DNA of 10,515 nt from JAIRTY01 sp050257395 (GTDB taxonomy: Bacteria; Actinomycetota; Actinomycetes; Streptosporangiales; Streptosporangiaceae): contig JBLMWU010000303.1 in assembly GCA_050257395.1 (NCBI GenBank), positions 1-10,515 of the forward strand, read 5' to 3'. Shown in pieces: positions 6,192 to 10,515 of this stretch (the first letter of the stretch is position 1; the number at the start of each line of letters is the position of its first letter). The position numbers and the translations under genes were made by a program. The notes beneath the pieces were generated by a model. The model ran no database searches. It saw only the letters and a program-made list of their open reading frames with translations, and was not told the origin of the DNA.

Positions 6192-7304
6192 GTGACCAAG
6201 GGCGGCAGCGGCAAGCAGCAGCGGCCCGCCGGGCCCGGCGGGCGCACGAAATCGGGCAAGCCGCGGCCCGGCACCGGCGGGTACGGCAAGCGCAAGCTGG
6301 CGGGCAAGGGGCCGACCCCGCCCGCGCACCTGCGGCCGGGCCACCCGGCGCAGAAGCGTGCGGCCAGGGCGGCATCCGGCCGGGGTGAGCAGCGCGAGGA
6401 CACGGCCGCTGCCCGGACCGCGGGCGATTATCCGGAACGAACCGCCAGGGGCCAGGCTGGCACCGCACGCGGGAGCCGCGGCGCGGGCGGCCCGGCCGCC
6501 GGGCCACGGGCAGGCGCCGGGCCGCGCGGCACCGGCGGCGCCCGCGGCGCGGGCGATGCGCCGGAGGTGGTGGCCGGCCGCAACGCGGTGGTGGAGTCGC
6601 TGCGCGCGGGCGTGCCCGCCACCGCCCTGTACGCGGGCTCGCGGGCGGACGCCGACGACCGGGTGCGGGAAGCGATCGCGCTGGCCGCGCAGGCGAACAT
6701 CCCGATGATCGAGGCGGGCCGGGCGGAGCTGGACCGGCTCACCGGCGGCGCCATCCACCAGGGCCTCGCGCTGCGGCTGCGGCCGTATGACTACGCCCAC
6801 CCGGGCGACCTGATCGCCCGGGCGCGGGCCGCGGGCGAGGTGCCGCTCATCGTGGCCCTGGACGGGGTCACCGACCCGCGGAACCTCGGCGCGATCGCCC
6901 GGTCCGCCGCGGCCTTCGGCGGGCACGGGCTGCTGGTGCCGTCCCGCCGCTCGGCCGGGGTGACCGCCGGGGCGTGGAAGGCGTCGGCCGGGGCGCTGGC
7001 GGCGCTGCCGGTGGCGCAGGCGCCGAACCTGGCCCGCGCGCTCGCCTCCTATCAGGAGGCCGGCCTGTTCGTGGTCGGGCTGGACGCCGCCGGGGACACC
7101 GCCATCGGGGAGCTGGCGGTCGCCGACCAGCCGCTGGTGGTCGTGGTCGGCTCGGAGGGCCGCGGCCTGTCCCGGCTGACCGCCCAGCGCTGCGACGTGC
7201 TGGCCCGGATCCCGATCGCGTCGGCCACCGAGTCGCTCAACGCCGGGGTGGCGGCGGGCATCGCGCTCTACGAGGTGGCTGCCCGCCGGGCCGCCGCCTC
7301 CTGA
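6192..7304 (+). CDS. rlmB: RlmB-type 23S rRNA (guanosine-2'-O)-methyltransferase, SpoU/TrmH family
   Basis: This SPOUT enzyme transfers a methyl group from S-adenosylmethionine to a ribose 2'-OH, by homology G2251 of 23S rRNA. The 370-residue protein begins with a basic, Gly/Pro-rich, probably disordered region (1-123). The L30e-like substrate-binding domain follows (PEVVAGRNAVVESL, from 124). The SPOUT domain has motif 1 at ALDGVTDPRNLGAIARSAA (from 222, with Asn231 and Arg237), motif 2 at VVVVGSEGRGLS (Glu322) and motif 3 at IPIASATESLNAGVAAGIAL (Asn350), which form the knot and cofactor site. The long tail is usual in actinomycete members and probably binds RNA; E. coli RlmB is only about 243 residues. 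The GTG at 6192 is preferred over the TTG at 6189 because of AGG at 6183-6185. It sits 47 bases behind cysS, so they are probably an operon. The exact rRNA site is inferred from family only. Confidence 0.92.
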   Translation: MTKGGSGKQQRPAGPGGRTKSGKPRPGTGGYGKRKLAGKGPTPPAHLRPGHPAQKRAARAASGRGEQREDTAAARTAGDYPERTARGQAGTARGSRGAGGPAAGPRAGAGPRGTGGARGAGDAPEVVAGRNAVVESLRAGVPATALYAGSRADADDRVREAIALAAQANIPMIEAGRAELDRLTGGAIHQGLALRLRPYDYAHPGDLIARARAAGEVPLIVALDGVTDPRNLGAIARSAAAFGGHGLLVPSRRSAGVTAGAWKASAGALAALPVAQAPNLARALASYQEAGLFVVGLDAAGDTAIGELAVADQPLVVVVGSEGRGLSRLTAQRCDVLARIPIASATESLNAGVAAGIALYEVAARRAAAS

Positions 7305-7352
7305 CCGGCGCCCCTGCGAGCCAAGCTCTGGTGATCCGGGCGGTGGCCGCGC

Positions 7353-7358
7353 TAAGGT
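7353..7358 (+). promoter_or_regulatory. -10 element for a leaderless IclR-regulator transcript
   Basis: TAAGGT (TANNNT) ends exactly 7 bases before the GTG at 7366. TGGTGA at 7329-7334 is a poor -35 with an 18-base spacer. The AAGG within it could also act as a weak Shine-Dalgarno 8 bases from the GTG, so both readings support the same start. Confidence 0.5.
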
Positions 7359-7365
7359 TCGCTAT

Positions 7366-8235
7366 GTGAACATGACGGGTGACCTGGCCGGGGAGCCGGA
7401 CGACCACGCGGAGGACGGTTCCGGCACCGGCGGGGCCGGCCGTACCCCGCCGCGCCGGACCGACTTCGTGCAGTCCCTCGATCGCGGCCTGGCCGTGATC
7501 CGCTGCTTCTCCGCCGAGAACCCGTCGCTCACCCTGTCCGAGGTGGCCGAGCGCACCGGCCTCACCCGCGCCGCCGCCCGCCGGTTTCTGCTCACGCTGC
7601 AGGAGCTCGGCTACGTCGGCAGCACCGGGCGGCAGTTCTCGCTGCGGCCGCGGGTGCTCGCCCTCGGGTACGCCTACCTGTCGTCGTTCAGCGTCGCGCA
7701 GATCTCCCAGCCGCACCTGGAGGACCTGGCCGAGGAGCTGCACGAGTCCTGCTCGGTCAGCGTGCTCGACGGCGACGACCTCGTGTACGTGGCGCGCGCG
7801 TCCGCCAACCGGATCATGACGATCGCGCTCACCGTGGGCACCCGGCTGCCGCCGTACCCGACCTCCATGGGCCGGGTGCTGCTCGCGCACCTGCCCCCTG
7901 ACGACCTGGACGCCCACCTGGCCCGCACCAAGCTGAGCAAGCTCACCGAGCACACCATCGTGGATGAGAAGGAGCTGCGCGAGGTGCTGGCCACCGTCCG
8001 CGCGCAGGGCTGGGCCGCGGTGGACCAGGAGCTGGAGGCCGGGGTGCGGTCCATCGCCGTGCCGATCCGCGACAGCAGCCGCCGGGTGGTGGCCGCCATC
8101 AACGCGAGCGCGCACGCCGCCCGGGTGCCGATGCGGACCCTGGAAAAGCAGTTCCTGCCCAAGCTGCTGGACGCTGCCCGCCAGATCGACGGCGAGCTCG
8201 CCACCCGGATGTCCGTCGGGCGCGGCGTCCCCTAG
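7366..8235 (+). CDS. IclR family regulator, PcaR/PobR-like
   Basis: This is a DNA-binding regulator of aromatic-acid catabolism type. The 289-residue protein has a disordered N-terminal tail (1-31), then a winged helix-turn-helix (about 34-95) with DFVQSLDRGLAVIRCFSAE, SEVAERTGLTRAAARRFLLT (recognition helix) and LGYVGS. The effector-binding domain (about 110-282) includes SVSVLDGDDLVYVAR, PPYPTSMGRVLLA, the DQELEAGVRSIAVPI segment and AAINAS. TSMGRVLLA and QELEAGVRSIA-type segments are shared by IclR effector domains. The close match around FVQSL.RGLAVI and LTRAAARRFLLTL is typical of PcaR/PcaU/PobR proteins of the beta-ketoadipate pathway. The ligand is unknown. No protocatechuate or 4-hydroxybenzoate gene adjoins it, and the only aromatic-catabolism gene in the window is hmgA. 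The GTG at 7366 is chosen from its -10 at 7-base spacing; an ATG at 7372 would shorten it by two residues. Its stop overlaps that of the convergent phosphoesterase gene. Confidence 0.92.
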   Translation: MNMTGDLAGEPDDHAEDGSGTGGAGRTPPRRTDFVQSLDRGLAVIRCFSAENPSLTLSEVAERTGLTRAAARRFLLTLQELGYVGSTGRQFSLRPRVLALGYAYLSSFSVAQISQPHLEDLAEELHESCSVSVLDGDDLVYVARASANRIMTIALTVGTRLPPYPTSMGRVLLAHLPPDDLDAHLARTKLSKLTEHTIVDEKELREVLATVRAQGWAAVDQELEAGVRSIAVPIRDSSRRVVAAINASAHAARVPMRTLEKQFLPKLLDAARQIDGELATRMSVGRGVP

Positions 8236-9653
8236 GGCTGGCCGTGCTCGTGGATGTAGCGGGCGAATTCGTCGCCGGTGGCCGCGCTGGGGACCGGTGC
8301 GGCGCCCGGGTGGCCGGAGCGGCCCGCCGGGTAGGCCCGCGAGATCAGGTCCGCCTGGACCTCCTGCAGGTGCGACGCCAGCCCGGCTGACGGGCCGGCA
8401 CCTGCCGCGGCCGGCGCGGTGACCCCGGCCAGCGGGTCGTCGGTGCGCGGGGCGGCCAGGGTGAGCACGTCGCCGAAGCCGGGCGCGGCCGCGTCCCGGG
8501 CGGTCAGCGACGGCAGCCCCCACCGCTGCTGGATGGTCTTGAGGATCGACGTGTGGTCCAGCGGCGGGCCGCCGGCCGGGGCCCGGTAGACGGTGCCCGC
8601 CTCGATGAGCGGGCTGACGAGCACCGCGGGCACCCGCACCCCGAACCGGGTGAAGCCGAACCCGAACTCGCCCGCGGTGTTGTCCGGCGGCGTCGCGCCC
8701 CAGGGCGGCGGCACGTGGTCGTAGCAGCCGCCGTGCTCGTCGTAGGTGACCACCAGCAGGGTCTGCGCCCAGCCCGGGCCGGTGCGCACCGCCTCGTACA
8801 CGTCGCGGATGAACTGCTCGCCCAGGGCGACGTCGTAGTTGGGGTGCTGGCTGTTGCCGCTGGACGACCAGCTCGGCTCCAGGAATGTGAAAGCCGGCAG
8901 GGTGCCCGCCTTCGCGGCGGCCTGGAAGTCGGTGAACAGGCCGAAGTGGCTGGCGGCCACCCCCGCGATGTCGGTGAACGTGTTCCTGGTCAGCGGCTGC
9001 GCGTCGTACCCGTAGATGGCCCAGGGCAGGTTGTGCGCCTGCAGCTGCCCGAACACCGACGGCGCGGTGAACGTCCGGGTCTTGTCGTCCATGTGGCCCT
9101 GGCTGGTGGCCGCGCAGGTGAAGGCCCGGTTCGGCAGCGTCTCGGTGGGCACCGACGCGTACCAGTGGTCGCATACGGCGAAGCCTCTGGCCAGCCCGGA
9201 CAGGATCGGCAGCGTGTCCGGGGTGAAGCAGCCCATGATGCCGGCGGCCGTGGTGCCCGCCACGATCGGCCACTTCTGCTGCGCTTCCCAGCCCAGGGTG
9301 TAGGCGTAGTCGCTGACGAAGCCCTGCATGGCGGGGACCTGCCCGGGGCTGGCCGGGCCGGCCGTGCTGCCGTAGAGCTGGCTGTTGGTGGCCAGGTAGC
9401 CCTCGCCGGGGTCGGCGCCGGGCATGAAGTAGGCGTTGGGCGTGGACGGCTCGATCCGGAACACGGTGACCGGCTGGCCGCCGCCCGGCTGGGGGTTGGA
9501 CTCGGTCCCGGTCATCCCCTCGAACGGCTGCCCGAGCGGCGAGGTGTTGCCGCGGTCGGCGTAGAGGAAGCCGAGCATGTGGTCGAACGAGCGGTTCTCC
9601 AGCATCAGCAGGACGACGTGCTCGACTGAAGACAGGCCGCTGCCGCCGGGCAT
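8232..9653 (-). CDS. PF04185 phosphoesterase (phospholipase C / acid phosphatase-like), without signal peptide
   Basis: The 473-residue protein belongs to the family of bacterial phospholipases C and AcpA-type acid phosphatases, metal-dependent enzymes that cleave phosphate esters. Three signatures are clear: VVLLMLENRSFDHMLGFL (13-30, with Glu19, Asn20 and the nucleophile-region residues), YDEHGGCYDHVPPP (304-317, metal ligands) and LDHTSILKTIQQRWGL (Asp366, His367). The middle carries DHWYASVPTETLPNRAF and SHFGLFTDF, typical of the family. Classical phospholipases C carry a Tat signal with twin Arg; none is seen here, so the enzyme is probably cytoplasmic or released in another way. The substrate cannot be predicted. 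The ATG at 9653 is preferred over upstream codons because CATACT ends 7 bases before it and the family motif begins soon after; a longer start would overlap the isoprenyl transferase. It starts 5 bases after that gene ends, so the two may be co-transcribed. Confidence 0.9.
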   Translation of the reverse strand: MPGGSGLSSVEHVVLLMLENRSFDHMLGFLYADRGNTSPLGQPFEGMTGTESNPQPGGGQPVTVFRIEPSTPNAYFMPGADPGEGYLATNSQLYGSTAGPASPGQVPAMQGFVSDYAYTLGWEAQQKWPIVAGTTAAGIMGCFTPDTLPILSGLARGFAVCDHWYASVPTETLPNRAFTCAATSQGHMDDKTRTFTAPSVFGQLQAHNLPWAIYGYDAQPLTRNTFTDIAGVAASHFGLFTDFQAAAKAGTLPAFTFLEPSWSSSGNSQHPNYDVALGEQFIRDVYEAVRTGPGWAQTLLVVTYDEHGGCYDHVPPPWGATPPDNTAGEFGFGFTRFGVRVPAVLVSPLIEAGTVYRAPAGGPPLDHTSILKTIQQRWGLPSLTARDAAAPGFGDVLTLAAPRTDDPLAGVTAPAAAGAGPSAGLASHLQEVQADLISRAYPAGRSGHPGAAPVPSAATGDEFARYIHEHGQP

Positions 9654-9658
9654 GGCTG

Positions 9659-10459
9659 TCAGTATGCCGGAGGGAATGTCCCGTTGCGCGCGGTACGCCG
9701 TTCCCGCTGCGCATAGTCGCGCAGTGCGCGCAGGAAGTCGATGTGCCGGAAACCGGGCCAGTACACATCGGTGAAGTACAGGTGCGAATCTGCGGTCTGC
9801 CACAGCAGGAAGTCCGACAGCCGCTGCTCCCCGCTGGTGCGGATCACCAGGTCGGGGTTGGGCAGGCCGCTGGTGTACAGGTGGGCGGCGATGTCGTCCT
9901 CCGACAGGGTGCCCGCCAGCTGGCGCAGGCCTACCCCGCCCTGGGCGGCGTCCATCAGCAGCGACCGCACCGCCTCGGTCACCTCGGCCCGGCCGCCGTA
10001 GCCGATCGCCACCGTGAGGTGCAGGCCGCTGTCCCGGTCCAGGGTGGCCTCTTCGGCGCGCTTGAGCGCCTGGGCCGTCGATTCCGGCACCAGGTCAAGC
10101 TGCCCCGCGAGGTGGATCCGCCACGGGTTGTCCGGCCGCGCCATCCGCTCGGCGATGATGTGCTCAGCCACTTCCATCAGGAAGGCGATCTCGGTCGACG
10201 CCCGCCGGGCGAGATTGTCGGCCGACGCGACGAAGATCGTCACATGGCTGACCCCGGCCCGGGCACACCACCTCAGCACCCGTTCGATGTGTTCGGCGCC
10301 GTACCGGTGGCCGACGCTGACGTTGTCGAACCCCATCTGGCGCGCCCAGCGCCGGTTGCCGTCCATGATCAGCGCGACGTGCTGCGGAACCGGCCCTTTC
10401 GCCACCCGCCTGGCCAGACGGCGGGCATACCAGGCGTACGCCAGGTCACGAAGCCCCAT
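9659..10459 (-). CDS. uppS: Isoprenyl transferase (cis-prenyltransferase), UppS/Rv1086-like
   Basis: The enzyme condenses isopentenyl diphosphate onto an allylic diphosphate with cis geometry, making a polyprenyl or short-chain isoprenyl diphosphate for cell-wall lipid carriers. The 266-residue product has the usual length. The catalytic pocket is IMDGNRRWARQMG with Asp33. SADNLARR (79-86) replaces the E. coli FSSENW segment, and RTSGEQRLSDFLLWQ (207-221) holds the diphosphate-binding Arg207, Arg213 and Ser215. The end YFTDVYWPGFRHIDFLRALRDY is also typical. The N-terminus GLRDLAYAWYARRLARRV resembles the actinobacterial branch that includes the mycobacterial short-chain enzyme Rv1086, so product length (C15 or longer) cannot be decided here. 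The ATG at 10459 is chosen over 10504 because it gives the normal length and TACCGT ends 7 bases upstream. The phosphoesterase gene follows after 5 bases. Confidence 0.93.
   Translation of the reverse strand: MGLRDLAYAWYARRLARRVAKGPVPQHVALIMDGNRRWARQMGFDNVSVGHRYGAEHIERVLRWCARAGVSHVTIFVASADNLARRASTEIAFLMEVAEHIIAERMARPDNPWRIHLAGQLDLVPESTAQALKRAEEATLDRDSGLHLTVAIGYGGRAEVTEAVRSLLMDAAQGGVGLRQLAGTLSEDDIAAHLYTSGLPNPDLVIRTSGEQRLSDFLLWQTADSHLYFTDVYWPGFRHIDFLRALRDYAQRERRTARNGTFPPAY
9661..9666 (-). promoter_or_regulatory. Possible -10 element for a leaderless phosphoesterase transcript
   Basis: On the minus strand CATACT (4 of 6 to TATAAT) ends 7 bases before the ATG at 9653. It overlaps the stop codon of the isoprenyl transferase gene. 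There is no Shine-Dalgarno and no clear -35. Readthrough from the upstream gene is an equal alternative. Confidence 0.35.
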
Positions 10460-10466
10460 TCCCGAC

Positions 10467-10472
10467 ACGGTA
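10467..10472 (-). promoter_or_regulatory. -10 element for a leaderless isoprenyl transferase transcript
   Basis: On the minus strand TACCGT (TANNNT) ends exactly 7 bases before the ATG at 10459. No Shine-Dalgarno is seen (CGGGA only). No clear -35 was found upstream. Confidence 0.5.
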
Positions 10473-10515
10473 GCAAGCCCAGGTACCCGCCAGGTTAGCT
10501 TCACCCAGCCAGCAG
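10473..10515. other. Right-end region upstream of the isoprenyl transferase
   Basis: These last 43 bases should hold the rest of the isoprenyl transferase promoter. Nothing else can be supported. An in-frame ATG at 10504 would extend the protein by 15 unconserved residues. Confidence 0.3.

Noticed and set aside
4537..6507. A 656-residue minus-strand frame antisense to cysS
   Set aside because: It mirrors the conserved cysS gene, has no recognisable domain and is typical of GC-rich antisense frames.
7237..9768. An 843-residue minus-strand frame over the IclR and phosphoesterase genes
   Set aside because: It is out of frame with the phosphoesterase and antisense to the IclR gene. Both of those genes show full family motifs.
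9654..9803. A 50-residue N-terminal extension of the phosphoesterase that might hold a signal peptide
   Set aside because: The extension is Arg-rich with no hydrophobic core, lies within the isoprenyl transferase gene, and the family motif starts just after the ATG at 9653.
1..10515. CRISPR arrays, tRNA genes, insertion sequences or phage genes
   Set aside because: No spaced repeats, no tRNA-like cloverleaf, no transposase or integrase and no terminal inverted repeats were seen on either strand.

Overview
The window is very GC-rich, almost completely coding, and its codons favour G or C in the third position. The protein set includes CarD close to the mycobacterial protein, an actinobacterial-type cysteinyl-tRNA synthetase, a DUF2637 membrane protein and a PcaR-type IclR regulator. 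Together these point to a chromosomal segment of a Streptomyces-like or Streptosporangiales-like actinomycete. No tRNA, rRNA, CRISPR array, insertion sequence, phage gene or plasmid replication gene is visible.

Layout. At the left (30-1018, plus strand) are carD and ispF, separated by only 14 bases. Next is a block of four genes on mixed strands: a DUF2637 membrane protein (minus, 1081-2232), homogentisate 1,2-dioxygenase hmgA (plus, 2437-3618), a small coiled-coil protein with part of a ribosomal L7/L12 C-terminal domain (minus, 3629-3955), and a GNAT acetyltransferase (minus, 4094-4591). Then come cysS (plus, 4699-6144) and an RlmB-type 23S rRNA 2'-O-methyltransferase (plus, 6192-7304), followed by a PcaR/PobR-like IclR regulator (plus, 7366-8235). 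At the right end, on the minus strand, an isoprenyl transferase (9659-10459) is followed after 5 bases by a PF04185 phosphoesterase (8232-9653).

How the genes relate. In mycobacteria and Streptomyces carD, ispD, ispF, cysS and rlmB form one conserved housekeeping row. Here that row is recognisable but altered: ispD is missing between carD and ispF, and four unrelated genes separate ispF from cysS. CarD stabilises RNA polymerase open complexes, IspF makes an isoprenoid precursor, and the isoprenyl transferase at the far end uses isoprenoid diphosphates. HmgA opens the aromatic ring in tyrosine/phenylalanine breakdown, and the nearby IclR regulator belongs to the group that controls aromatic-acid catabolism, so a regulatory link is possible but unproven.

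Regulation. Four genes (cysS, the IclR gene, the phosphoesterase and the isoprenyl transferase) have a -10-like hexamer ending exactly 7 bases before the start codon and no convincing Shine-Dalgarno sequence. This is the geometry of leaderless transcripts. hmgA is the contrast: it has a strong Shine-Dalgarno and a long upstream leader with a perfect 8-bp inverted repeat. I found no clearly undescribed system. The most useful leads are the broken isoprenoid operon, the hmgA leader, the recurring leaderless geometry and the isoprenyl transferase-phosphoesterase pair.
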